NCBI GenBank assembly: GCA_036262095.1
Contig: DATAJQ010000291.1
Coordinates: 1 to 55,681 of the forward strand
Source: Terrimonas_A sp036262095
Lineage (GTDB): Bacteria > Bacteroidota > Bacteroidia > Chitinophagales > Chitinophagaceae
DNA length: 55,681 bases
Direction of reading: 5' to 3'
This document shows positions 34,549 through 43,180 of this stretch, piece after piece. Position 1 is the first letter of the stretch. Each line of letters begins with the position of its first letter. Below the pieces are notes generated by a model. That model saw nothing but the letters and a program-made list of their open reading frames with translations, ran no database searches and was not told the DNA's origin. The translations under genes were made by a program, and so were the position numbers.

Positions 34549-35442
34549 ATGCGAAAAAGAACTGCGATCAAAGCCGGCACTACCAGGGAAAGAAATATCC
34601 TTGATTTCAGAAAATCAGGCTGGAAAGATGTTATGGTATTAGGCAAGTATAATTATAAACAGGCTCATGCCAGGCTGGCCCCTCATTCCCACGGGCAGAT
34701 GCTGGAAATATGTTTTTGCAGTAAAGGAGAACAGGTATACGAAGTAAACGATACATTATACCGGATCAAAGGCGGTGAATTGTTTGTTACTTATCCCGGC
34801 GAGTTGCACGGCACAGGCAAGTATCCGGAAGAAAAAGGCGAGTTGTACTGGATCATCATCCACATACCAAAAACAAAAAAGTCAATCCCCTTTCTGCAAT
34901 TTGAAAATGAACTGGCCAGGGAATGGTATAAGCAGCTGTTACAATTGCCCCGTCATTTCAGGGGCAACACATCCATGAAAATTAAACTGGAAAATATATT
35001 CCGCATATATGCCCGGCCCAAAAGCCTGTTGCGGCATATCCGACTTCAGCATTCAATTGCTGATTTCCTGCTGGAAGTGATCCGGGTATCGCAAACACCG
35101 GCTTTATTGCGGCAAACCGGAAGAATGGAGACGATAGATCTGTTCATTAAAGATCATCTTGATGAACCGGTGGTATTGCAGGAGCTAGCCAACCTGGTCG
35201 GCTTATCCCTATCCCGCTTCAAAGCGTGGTTCAAAGAAGAAACAGGTACTACCCCGCTGGACTATGTGCTGAAACATAAAATTAAAAACGCCTGCCTGCT
35301 GCTTGAAAAGGCAAAGCATTCGATTGCTGATGTGGCATTTGAAACAGGATTTCAGAACCAGCAATATTTTGCAACAGTGTTCAGGAAATTCAAAGGTCTG
35401 AGTCCGGGAGAGTATAAACGGAGAACAATAAAAAGGCTATAA
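34549..35442 (+). CDS. AraC-family transcriptional regulator
   Basis: 297 residues from the ATG at 34549 (MRKRTAIKAG); a longer frame from 34402 would run into the divergent PhyH gene and is less likely. The N-terminal half is a cupin-type sensor (HARLAPHSHGQMLEI, YPGELHGTGKYP). The C-terminal hundred residues carry the two helix-turn-helix motifs (LQELANLVGLSLSRFKAWFK and IADVAFETGFQNQQYFATVF) and the closing GLSPGEYKRR. It probably controls the divergent PhyH gene in response to a sugar or related metabolite. It overlaps the end of rfbD by 6 bp (convergent). Confidence 0.88.
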   Translation: MRKRTAIKAGTTRERNILDFRKSGWKDVMVLGKYNYKQAHARLAPHSHGQMLEICFCSKGEQVYEVNDTLYRIKGGELFVTYPGELHGTGKYPEEKGELYWIIIHIPKTKKSIPFLQFENELAREWYKQLLQLPRHFRGNTSMKIKLENIFRIYARPKSLLRHIRLQHSIADFLLEVIRVSQTPALLRQTGRMETIDLFIKDHLDEPVVLQELANLVGLSLSRFKAWFKEETGTTPLDYVLKHKIKNACLLLEKAKHSIADVAFETGFQNQQYFATVFRKFKGLSPGEYKRRTIKRL

Positions 35443-36297
35443 TCTTTCCAGGCATTTAACCAGACTACTCTTCCAGTCTTCCGGCTCAATGCCATATACT
35501 TCAACTATGCGGGAAGTATCCATCACCGAATAGGAAGGCCGTTTTGCCGGCGTGGGATAAGCCGAACTAGGAATAGGATTAACAGTGCAATGGCTGCCTG
35601 ACAATTCCTTTATCGCAACGGCAAAATCATACCAGCTGATCACACCTTTATTGCTGAAATGATAAATCCCCGGGTACCAGTTGCCCGAAGAAACAATATG
35701 CAGTATTGCTTTTGCCAGATCTGCTGCATAAGTAGGTGAGCCTACCTGATCACTCACTACATTGATCTCCGTTTTCTCACTCATCAGGCGAAGCATGGTC
35801 TTTACAAAATTCTTCCCGAATACTGAATATACCCAGGAAGTGCGTATGATCACTGTTTGATCATTATTGGCAATAGCTTTTTGTTCACCCAGCAGCTTTG
35901 ATTCGCCATATACGCTTTGAGGGTTTGTTGCTGCGTCTGTTTTGTAGGGAGCGGTTGCATTCCCGTCAAAAACATAATCGGTAGAGATATGAATGAAGCG
36001 GGTATTATACTCTTTACAAACTGATGCCAGCACACCAGTTGCTTCACCATTTATGAGGAAAGCATTTTCCTGATCCGTCTCTGCCTTGTCTACGGCTGTA
36101 TAAGCGGCACAGTTAATGCAATACTGAGGTGTATATTTTTCAAACGCCTGCTTCACTGATCCGGCATCATGAATAGGCAATTCTTCTCTTGAAAGGAAAA
36201 TAAAATCAAATACCAGGAACTCGCTGGAGAGTTCCTGCAGTTCCTTTCCTAATTGACCATTGGCACCTGTAACCAGTATTTTTTGTTTTACAACCAT
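35437..36297 (-). CDS. rfbD: dTDP-4-dehydrorhamnose reductase
   Basis: Last step of dTDP-L-rhamnose synthesis: NAD(P)H-dependent reduction of dTDP-4-keto-L-rhamnose. 286 residues with the Rossmann motif LVTGANGQLG (residues 9-17), the STDYVFDG stretch and the catalytic Tyr-Lys pair in VYGESK (Y130, K134). It overlaps rfbC by one base (TAATG), indicating translational coupling. rfbA and rfbB are not in the window. Confidence 0.95.
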   Translation of the reverse strand: MVVKQKILVTGANGQLGKELQELSSEFLVFDFIFLSREELPIHDAGSVKQAFEKYTPQYCINCAAYTAVDKAETDQENAFLINGEATGVLASVCKEYNTRFIHISTDYVFDGNATAPYKTDAATNPQSVYGESKLLGEQKAIANNDQTVIIRTSWVYSVFGKNFVKTMLRLMSEKTEINVVSDQVGSPTYAADLAKAILHIVSSGNWYPGIYHFSNKGVISWYDFAVAIKELSGSHCTVNPIPSSAYPTPAKRPSYSVMDTSRIVEVYGIEPEDWKSSLVKCLERL

Positions 36298-36857
36298 TAT
36301 CCTTTAAATATGAAATTATGCTGGCTGTCGGCTAAAAAAGGCAGTTGCTGATCCTTATCTGAAACAATCGCTTTGTCGAGCGGCACCTGCCAGTCGATCG
36401 CCAATGCAGGGTCGGCATAATATATACCTCCATCGCTGGCTTTATTGTAAAACGAATCGCATTTATAAAACACTTCAGCTTTTTCACTCAGTACAGAAAA
36501 CCCATGAGCAAAGCCTTTTGGTACCAACAGTTGTTTTTTATTCTCTCCGGAAAGCTCTATCGAAAAAACCTTTCCATAAGTGGGGGATCCTTTCCGTATG
36601 TCTACCGCCACATCGAGTATTCTTCCTGATAAAGCCCTTACCAGTTTTGTTTGGGAATAAGGCTCGGCCTGGTAATGCAATCCCCTTATCACTCCATAGC
36701 AGGATGAGGACTGATTGTCCTGTACAAATTGACAATCGATCCCTTCCTGCCGTAATGTTTGGGCATTATATGCTTCAAAGAAATATCCACGGCTATCTTC
36801 AAACACTTTTGGTTCAAAAACCCATAAGCCGTCTATTCCGGTGGCAACAAGTGGCAT
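36297..36857 (-). CDS. rfbC: dTDP-4-dehydrorhamnose 3,5-epimerase
   Basis: Cupin-fold epimerase in dTDP-L-rhamnose synthesis. 186 residues, the usual size. Signatures: DSRGYFFEAYN, the catalytic His in VIRGLHYQ (H61), ILDVAVDIRKGSPTYG and LLVPKGFAHGFSVLSE. It lies 2 bp after the nucleotide-sugar dehydrogenase and is coupled to rfbD. Confidence 0.96.
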   Translation of the reverse strand: MPLVATGIDGLWVFEPKVFEDSRGYFFEAYNAQTLRQEGIDCQFVQDNQSSSCYGVIRGLHYQAEPYSQTKLVRALSGRILDVAVDIRKGSPTYGKVFSIELSGENKKQLLVPKGFAHGFSVLSEKAEVFYKCDSFYNKASDGGIYYADPALAIDWQVPLDKAIVSDKDQQLPFLADSQHNFIFKG

Positions 36858-36859
36858 AA

Positions 36860-38149
36860 TTATAAACTCCAGTATGTTCTGTTAGTGATCTTATTTCTAT
36901 AGATACCTTTCAGGTCAGCTATCAACCCATGTGGCTGGGTGATACCGGTAAAATAATCATCGTTCAACTCATTATATTCTGCGTGTGGAACAGTTACAAT
37001 AACGGCATCATAACTGTTACCAATAGATGATGCAAGATGAAATCCATACTCATGATGCAATTCTTCAGAATCAGCATAAGGATCTTCGACATCAACATTC
37101 ACGTAAAAAGCCTGTAATGCTTTTACTACATCCGCCACTTTAGAATTCCGGATATCACTCACATTTTCCTTGAATGTTGCGCCTTTCACCAGCACCTTAG
37201 CATCTTTCACATTGCCTACTGTTTTGATAATATGCTGTACAACATTCTTTGCCACATAATTCGCCATATCATCATTAATGGTACGGCCTGCAAGGATCAC
37301 CTGGGACTTATATCCCAGTTCATTGGCTTTATGAGTGAGATAATATGGATCTACTCCGATGCAATGCCCACCAACCAAACCTGGTTGAAATTTCAGGAAG
37401 TTCCATTTGGTGCCAGCAGCTTCCAGCACTTCAAATGTATTGATGTTCATTTTATTGAAAATGATGGATAACTCATTCATCAAAGCGATATTGAGGTCGC
37501 GTTGTGTGTTCTCGATGATCTTGGCCGCTTCTGCCACTTTAATGGAAGACGCTTTATGAACACCTGCTTTCACTACCAGTTCATACACTTTTGCAATCGT
37601 GTCGAGTGATTCCTTATCGCAGCCGGAAACCACTTTCACAATGGAAGCAAGGGTATGGTTTTTATCTCCGGGATTGATCCTTTCCGGAGAATAACCCAGT
37701 TTAAATTCCTTTACATTTTTCAGGCCTGATAATTTCTCTATTACCGGCAGGCAATCTTCTTCCGTACAACCCGGATACACGGTAGATTCAAACACCACAT
37801 AATCTCCTTTCTTGATCACTTTACCGATCGTTTCGGAAGCACGCAGCACCGGGATCAGATCCGGTACTTTATGCTCATCAACCGGTGTGGGAACTGCTAC
37901 AATATAAAAAGTAGCTTCTTTCAACACATCGAGAGAGTCGGTGAAAGTAATATCACAGCCTTCAAAAGCTTCTTTCTCCAATTCATTGCTGGGGTCAATG
38001 CCCTGCTTCATCAACGCTACTCTCTTTGCATTGATATCAAAACCAATAACAGATAATTTTCGGGCAAATTCCAACGCAATGGGTAAGCCAACATATCCTA
38101 ACCCGATAACCGCAAGCTTTTGTTTTTTTTCGATCAGTTCCTGGTACAT
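36860..38149 (-). CDS. UDP-N-acetylhexosamine 6-dehydrogenase (WbpO/TviB type)
   Basis: NAD-dependent four-electron oxidation of a UDP-HexNAc to the uronic acid (UDP-GlcNAcA or UDP-GalNAcA), a precursor of acidic surface polysaccharides. 429 residues with the Rossmann motif VIGLGYVGLPIA, FESTVYPGCTEE, and the catalytic Cys263 in GLVGGHCIGVDPYYL. The GYSPERINPGD loop is typical of the WbpA/WbpO/TviB group and unlike the Ugd also encoded here. The choice between GlcNAc and GalNAc substrate is not settled by sequence. Second gene before rfbC in the operon. Confidence 0.88.
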   Translation of the reverse strand: MYQELIEKKQKLAVIGLGYVGLPIALEFARKLSVIGFDINAKRVALMKQGIDPSNELEKEAFEGCDITFTDSLDVLKEATFYIVAVPTPVDEHKVPDLIPVLRASETIGKVIKKGDYVVFESTVYPGCTEEDCLPVIEKLSGLKNVKEFKLGYSPERINPGDKNHTLASIVKVVSGCDKESLDTIAKVYELVVKAGVHKASSIKVAEAAKIIENTQRDLNIALMNELSIIFNKMNINTFEVLEAAGTKWNFLKFQPGLVGGHCIGVDPYYLTHKANELGYKSQVILAGRTINDDMANYVAKNVVQHIIKTVGNVKDAKVLVKGATFKENVSDIRNSKVADVVKALQAFYVNVDVEDPYADSEELHHEYGFHLASSIGNSYDAVIVTVPHAEYNELNDDYFTGITQPHGLIADLKGIYRNKITNRTYWSL

Positions 38150-38245
38150 CGACGCGATTTATTTAGTTACACAAATGAGAAAGCAAAATGTGGAATCCTC
38201 ATTTTACTTTCAATTTCACTCCAGGTGAAACAGGTGACTTGCGTG

Positions 38246-39229
38246 TTATTTAATACTTACAAACTCTTTGGGTTGTTTTCTCCATTCTTCTTCCGGCAGC
38301 GACTTAAAATAATCATACGTTATTTTCAATCCTTCGCTACGGTTGACTTTGGGTTCCCAACCGAGTAAGTTTTTTGCTTTAGTGATATCCGGGCGACGTT
38401 GCTTGGGATCATCAACCGGCAAAGGCTTGTAAGCGATCTTTACTTTGCCCCCGGTAAGTGCCAGTATCTCTTCTGCAAAATCTTTCAGGGAAATCTCATT
38501 GGGATTCCCAATATTCACCGGCAGATGATAATCACTCAGCAATAAACGGTAGATGCCTTCAACAAGATCATCCACATAGCAGAAGCTACGGGTTTGGGAT
38601 CCATCGCCAAATACAGTCAGGTCTTCTCCCCTCAATGCCTGCCCTATAAATGCAGGAAGGGCACGGCCGTCGTTCAACCGCATTCTTGGTCCATAAGTAT
38701 TGAAGATCCTCACAATCCTGGTTTGCACATTATGGAAACTGTGATAGGCCATGGTGATGGACTCCATATATCTTTTTGCCTCATCATACACACCACGGGG
38801 GCCAACAGGGTTCACATTGCCCCAGTATTCTTCTGTTTGCGGATGCACCAACGGGTCGCCATACACTTCGCTGGTAGATGCTACCAATATACGTGCCCCT
38901 TTTGCTTTTGCAAGCCCCAGGCAATTGTGTGTACCCATGGCACCCACTTTCAATGTTTGAATAGGTATCTTCAGGTAATCGATCGGGCTGGCCGGTGATG
39001 CAAAATGCATGATATAATCAAGCGGCCCGGGAATATGAATGAACTTGGTGATATCGTGATGGTAAAACTCGAACTGCTCCAGTTTGAACAGGTGCTCTAT
39101 ATTGCGCAGGTCGCCGGTGATCAGGTTGTCCATTGCAATAACCCTGTAGCCTTCTTTAATAAAACGGTCGCACAGGTGTGATCCAAGAAACCCGGCTGCG
39201 CCGGTAATTAACACTCTTTTCGATTGCAT
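38246..39229 (-). CDS. UDP-glucuronate decarboxylase (UDP-xylose synthase)
   Basis: Extended short-chain dehydrogenase converting UDP-glucuronate to UDP-xylose. 327 residues: GxxGxxG at G10-G16 (TGAAGFLGSHL), catalytic Tyr148 and Lys152 (YDEAKRY), plus the UXS hallmark MHFASPASPIDYLKIPIQT and VRIFNTYGPRMRLNDGR. It follows the UDP-glucose dehydrogenase gene 12 bp downstream, the natural supplier of its substrate. Confidence 0.94.
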   Translation of the reverse strand: MQSKRVLITGAAGFLGSHLCDRFIKEGYRVIAMDNLITGDLRNIEHLFKLEQFEFYHHDITKFIHIPGPLDYIMHFASPASPIDYLKIPIQTLKVGAMGTHNCLGLAKAKGARILVASTSEVYGDPLVHPQTEEYWGNVNPVGPRGVYDEAKRYMESITMAYHSFHNVQTRIVRIFNTYGPRMRLNDGRALPAFIGQALRGEDLTVFGDGSQTRSFCYVDDLVEGIYRLLLSDYHLPVNIGNPNEISLKDFAEEILALTGGKVKIAYKPLPVDDPKQRRPDITKAKNLLGWEPKVNRSEGLKITYDYFKSLPEEEWRKQPKEFVSIK

Positions 39230-39241
39230 ACAGCAGTGATT

Positions 39242-40588
39242 TTATTTAGCTGGGGAAGAAGCGGCTCTTCCTACACTTTCGTAATGGAATCCAAGCTCAC
39301 GGATCGCGGCTACATCAAAAAGGTTGCGTCCGTCGAAAATGGTTTTATTTTTCAGACTGGAAACAATCTTAAGGAAATCAGGTGTCCTGAATTCGTTCCA
39401 CTCTGTAGCGATGATCAATGCATCAGCATCTTTTAATGCTGCATACTGATTGTCGGCATAACTGATCTTATCACCGATCGTCTTTTTCACATTGTTCATT
39501 GCCTCAGGATCAAATGCAGAAACAGTAGCACCTTCTTTTACCAGTGCTTCAATCATATAAAGGGCCGGGGCTTCACGGATATCATCCGTATTGGGTTTGA
39601 ATGCCAGCCCCCATAATGCAAAATGCTTTCCTTTCAGATTGCCTTTGAAATAGTTTTTGATCTTGGGAAACAGGTGCAGTTTCTGCGTTTCATTCACTTC
39701 CATCACTGCGTTCAGTATCTTGAAATCATATTTCACTTCAGTGGATGATTTCACCAGGGCCTGTACATCTTTAGGGAAGCAGCTTCCACCATAGCCGATG
39801 CCCGGGAAAAGAAACCTTTTACCAATACGGTCGTCGCTTCCCACGCCGCGGCGTACCATGTCTACATCAGCACCCAGCAATTCGCAAAGGCGGGCAACCT
39901 CATTCATGAAAGAGATCTTGGTAGCAAGGAATGAGTTGGCTGCGTATTTGGTAAGCTCTGCAGAGCGTTCGTCCATATAGATCACGGGGTTACCCTGGCG
40001 CACAAACGGCGCATACAGATCACCCATCAGTTTTTTTGCTTTTTCAGAAGTGGCTCCGATCACTACCCTGTCGGGCTTCATAAAATCATCCACAGCCACG
40101 CCTTCACGCAAGAACTCCGGATTGGACACTACATCAAATGCCGCGTCCAGCTTTTTTCCGGCTTTAGCGCCACTCTCAAGGATCGCTGCTTTTACTTTTT
40201 CAGCAGTACCAACCGGCACGGTGCTTTTATCAACGATCACTTTGTAATCGTCCGGATTCAGAATATTTCCCAATTGGGTGGAAACACCAAGTATGTATTT
40301 CAGATCTGCAGAACCATCTTCACCCGGGGGAGTTGGCAATGCCAGGAAGATGATAGCTGCATCTTTAATGCCATCTTCCAGGTTGGTGGTGAAGCGAAGA
40401 CGTTCTTCTTTGAGGTTCCTGAGGAATAATTTTTCAAGGCCTGGCTCGTAAATAGTGATCTCACCATTGGTAAGTTTGGTCACTTTTGAACTATCAATGT
40501 CTATACAGGTTACGGTGTTGCCGGTTTCGGCAAAACAGGTACCGGTCACTAATCCTACATAGCCGGTGCCTACTACAGCGATTTTCAT
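39242..40588 (-). CDS. ugd: UDP-glucose 6-dehydrogenase
   Basis: Oxidises UDP-glucose to UDP-glucuronate with two NAD. 448 residues, standard length. Motifs: VVGTGYVGLVTGTCFAE, KSTVPVGTAEKV, NPEFLREGVAVDDFM, and the catalytic Cys270 in GIGYGGSCFPKD. The gene lies between the aminotransferase (25 bp upstream) and UDP-xylose synthase genes; the pair makes UDP-GlcA and UDP-Xyl for the cell-surface glycan. Confidence 0.96.
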   Translation of the reverse strand: MKIAVVGTGYVGLVTGTCFAETGNTVTCIDIDSSKVTKLTNGEITIYEPGLEKLFLRNLKEERLRFTTNLEDGIKDAAIIFLALPTPPGEDGSADLKYILGVSTQLGNILNPDDYKVIVDKSTVPVGTAEKVKAAILESGAKAGKKLDAAFDVVSNPEFLREGVAVDDFMKPDRVVIGATSEKAKKLMGDLYAPFVRQGNPVIYMDERSAELTKYAANSFLATKISFMNEVARLCELLGADVDMVRRGVGSDDRIGKRFLFPGIGYGGSCFPKDVQALVKSSTEVKYDFKILNAVMEVNETQKLHLFPKIKNYFKGNLKGKHFALWGLAFKPNTDDIREAPALYMIEALVKEGATVSAFDPEAMNNVKKTIGDKISYADNQYAALKDADALIIATEWNEFRTPDFLKIVSSLKNKTIFDGRNLFDVAAIRELGFHYESVGRAASSPAK

Positions 40589-40613
40589 GAATGCTTGTTA
40601 ATTATGGTTAAGG

Positions 40614-41759
40614 TTAATGTTTTAAATATTCGAGCACTTTGCCAGTGATAAAGGACAATTGTTCTGTATCCAGTTCTGTATGCATTGGCAGGGAGATCAC
40701 CCGTTCTGTCAACCAGTCCGTTACCGGTAATGATTGTGACGCTACATTGAATTGTTCAAACATTTTCTGGCGATGGCCAGGCACAGGGTAATAGATCATG
40801 GAAGGGATCTTATGCTCTGCCAGGAAGCTGTTCAACCCGTTCCTTAGCGTTACAGGATCTTTTCCATCGTCAAGCAATATGGTATACTGGTGAAACACAT
40901 GCCGGGAATAAGATGCCCTGAACGGGGTTGTTATCATTGCATGACCCGACAATGCATTGTCATAGAAATCAGCCGCAGCTTCCCTGGCTGCAATGTATTC
41001 ATCCAGGTGTTTCAGCTTGATATCCAGAATGGCTGCCTGTATGGTATCCAAACGGCTGTTGCAACCCACTATATCATGATAATACCTACGGCTTTGCCCA
41101 TGATTGGCAACCATTTTCATCCGATCAGCCAACGCATCATCATTAGTAAATATTGCACCAGCATCTCCAAAAGCGCCTAAATTTTTTGAAGGATAGAAGG
41201 AAGTGGCCCCAATATGACCGATCGTTCCTGCTTTTTGCTTCCTGCCGTCTGAAAAGGTATAATCACTGCCGATCGCCTGGGCATTATCTTCGATCACCCA
41301 CAGCTTATGCTTTTCTGCGATCTTCATGATCTCTTCCATTGGTGCCATTTGCCCATACAAATGCACAGGCACGATCGCTTTGGTCTTCGGTGTGATCGCT
41401 TTTTCAAGTAAAGCAGGATCTATGCAAAATGTTTTGGGATCCACATCCACAAATACAGGTGTAAGATTGAGCAGGGCGATCACCTCGGTAGTGGCAATGA
41501 ACGTAAAAGAAGGAGTGAGCACCTCATCGCCCGGCTGCAAGCCCAGGGCCATCATGGCTATCTGCAATGCATCCGTGCCATTGGCGCAGGGGATCGTGTG
41601 CTTAACGCCGAGATAAGCTGAGAGACTATTGCAAAAATCCTGTACCGGTTTTCCATTGATGAAAGCCGAACTTTCAATCACCTGTAAAACCGCGTTATCA
41701 ACTTCTGCCTTTATTTTTTGATACTGGGTCTTGGTATCAACCATTTGAATAGGTCGCAT
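40614..41759 (-). CDS. DegT/DnrJ/EryC1/StrS sugar aminotransferase (WbpE-like)
   Basis: PLP-dependent aminotransferase of 381 residues on keto sugar nucleotides. The PLP lysine is K192 in SFYPSKNLGAFGDAG, with SCANGTDALQIA-like and IPVSLYGQ-like family blocks (here PCANGTDALQIAMMALG and VPVHLYGQMAP). The sequence recalls Pseudomonas WbpE, which aminates the 3-keto form of UDP-GlcNAcA; the UDP-HexNAc dehydrogenase in the same operon would fit. I start at 41759 (MRPIQMVD); an upstream ATG at 41798 adds 13 atypical residues. Likely first gene of the operon reaching rfbD. Confidence 0.87.
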   Translation of the reverse strand: MRPIQMVDTKTQYQKIKAEVDNAVLQVIESSAFINGKPVQDFCNSLSAYLGVKHTIPCANGTDALQIAMMALGLQPGDEVLTPSFTFIATTEVIALLNLTPVFVDVDPKTFCIDPALLEKAITPKTKAIVPVHLYGQMAPMEEIMKIAEKHKLWVIEDNAQAIGSDYTFSDGRKQKAGTIGHIGATSFYPSKNLGAFGDAGAIFTNDDALADRMKMVANHGQSRRYYHDIVGCNSRLDTIQAAILDIKLKHLDEYIAAREAAADFYDNALSGHAMITTPFRASYSRHVFHQYTILLDDGKDPVTLRNGLNSFLAEHKIPSMIYYPVPGHRQKMFEQFNVASQSLPVTDWLTERVISLPMHTELDTEQLSFITGKVLEYLKH

Positions 41760-41844
41760 AGAAATAGCTTTGAAGGGGATAAGAAAACAGTGTCTCACAA
41801 TGCCTTTGCAACCAATCAGTAAGCCCCTTTCTGATAAAGTGTCG

Positions 41845-41852
41845 CAAAAATA
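41845..41852 (-). promoter_or_regulatory. Candidate -7 box of the nucleotide-sugar operon
   Basis: TATTTTTG on the - strand fits TAnnTTTG and lies 86 bp upstream of the aminotransferase start. It faces away from the waaA box at 41884, so the two operons would share a compact divergent promoter region. Confidence 0.4.
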
Positions 41853-41883
41853 GTAAAATACGGGTAGTTTCCCGGATTGACTT

Positions 41884-41891
41884 TACATTTG
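41884..41891 (+). promoter_or_regulatory. Candidate -7 box of waaA
   Basis: TACATTTG matches TAnnTTTG 36 bp upstream of the predicted TTG start. A convincing -33 TTTG is not seen at the usual spacing. Confidence 0.4.
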
Positions 41892-41926
41892 TCGCTCCCG
41901 GGCATATCCGGGCTAAAATCAATGCT

Positions 41927-43180
41927 TTGGGAGTAATTTTCTACAATATTTTCCTGCTTTTCCTCCGCGTTGGCGTGCGGATAGCCGCCCTTTTCAATAG
42001 AAAAGCCCGGCAATGGGTAGAAGGCCGGCGGCAGATTTTCAGCAGATTGCAGGCAGCCGCGGCCGGCAAAAAAAAGATCATCTGGATGCACTGCGCATCG
42101 CTGGGCGAGTTTGAACAAGGAAGACCGGTGCTGGAAAAATTAAAGCAGGACTATCCCGGTCATCACCTGCTTGTTACTTTCTTCTCACCATCAGGATATG
42201 AGATCATGAAAAATTATAGGGGCGCCGACTGGCTATTTTATATGCCTGTAGACGGCCCCGGCAACGCCCGCCGTTTTCTTGACATCGTGAATCCATCGCT
42301 GGTGATCTTCGTGAAATACGAATACTGGTATTATTATCTTAAAGCAACAAAAGCCCGCCAGATCCCCCTGCTGATGGTTTCAGCGATATTCCGGCCAAAC
42401 TCTCCCTTCTTTAAATGGTATGGAGGGCTTTACCGGAAAATGCTATCCCGCTTTACACACCTGTTTGTGCAAAACCAGGAATCGGTAGACCTGCTTTCCC
42501 GCATCCTCCCTTCCGACCGTTACAGCATAGCCGGCGATACCAGGTTTGACCGGGTGATCGACATTGCAGAAAAAGGCGGACCGATTCCGCTGATCGAACA
42601 ATTTACCGGCACCACCCCAACTATCATTGCAGGAAGCACCTGGCCGCCGGATGAATCCATTCTGCAAAAAACACTGAATGCTTTAAGCGATCTGAAACTG
42701 ATCATTGCACCGCATGAAATTCATGGAGACCATATCGCCCAGCTGCAGCAATTATTCCCAGGTTGTTTGCTTTATTCCCAGCTATCAGCAGGCGGCAGGA
42801 CTGTTGCAGAAAGCAATGTGTTGATCATTGATAATATCGGGCTGCTTTCCCGCATTTACCGCTATGCACATACTACTTATATCGGGGGAGCATTTGGTGC
42901 AGGATTGCACAATACACTGGAAGCAGCCGTATATGGCAAACCTGTTTTATTTGGCCCGGAATATTCCAAATACATGGAAGCAGTGGGATTGATCGAGGTA
43001 GGAGCAGGCTTCAGCATTATCAATGAAGCCGGTTGCATTGCAACAGTGAAGCAGTTGACAGGCGATAAAGTTTTTTACGACAGTGCCTGCCAGGCTGCAC
43101 TTTCATTTTGTTACAAACACAAAGGCGCTACAGGGAAAATAATGAGTTTTATTCAGGAGAAACGTCTTTTGACCAACTGA
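41927..43180 (+). CDS. waaA: 3-deoxy-D-manno-octulosonic acid (Kdo) transferase
   Basis: Inner-membrane-associated GT30 glycosyltransferase adding Kdo to lipid A precursor. 417 residues, with an N-terminal membrane anchor (IFYNIFLLFLRVGVRIAALF) and motifs IIWMHCASLGEFEQGRPV, LVIFVKYEYWYYY, FVQNQESVDLL and GGAFGAGLHNTLEAAVYGKP with the GT-B nucleotide-binding end. The frame has no ATG near the natural N-terminus; TTG at 41927 is the best start, since the only nearby ATG (41922) is out of frame and stops after four codons. Its 3' end overlaps the convergent 43153-43836 gene by 28 bp. Confidence 0.92.
   Translation: MGVIFYNIFLLFLRVGVRIAALFNRKARQWVEGRRQIFSRLQAAAAGKKKIIWMHCASLGEFEQGRPVLEKLKQDYPGHHLLVTFFSPSGYEIMKNYRGADWLFYMPVDGPGNARRFLDIVNPSLVIFVKYEYWYYYLKATKARQIPLLMVSAIFRPNSPFFKWYGGLYRKMLSRFTHLFVQNQESVDLLSRILPSDRYSIAGDTRFDRVIDIAEKGGPIPLIEQFTGTTPTIIAGSTWPPDESILQKTLNALSDLKLIIAPHEIHGDHIAQLQQLFPGCLLYSQLSAGGRTVAESNVLIIDNIGLLSRIYRYAHTTYIGGAFGAGLHNTLEAAVYGKPVLFGPEYSKYMEAVGLIEVGAGFSIINEAGCIATVKQLTGDKVFYDSACQAALSFCYKHKGATGKIMSFIQEKRLLTN

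Noticed and set aside
34467..34646. N-terminal extension of the PhyH gene to the ATG at 34646
   Set aside because: The extra 60 residues overlap the divergent AraC gene and do not fit the family start; the -7 box at 34488 supports the shorter form.
41257..41616. Antisense frames over the aminotransferase and other large genes
   Set aside because: They are shadows of strong genes in other frames and show no independent protein pattern.
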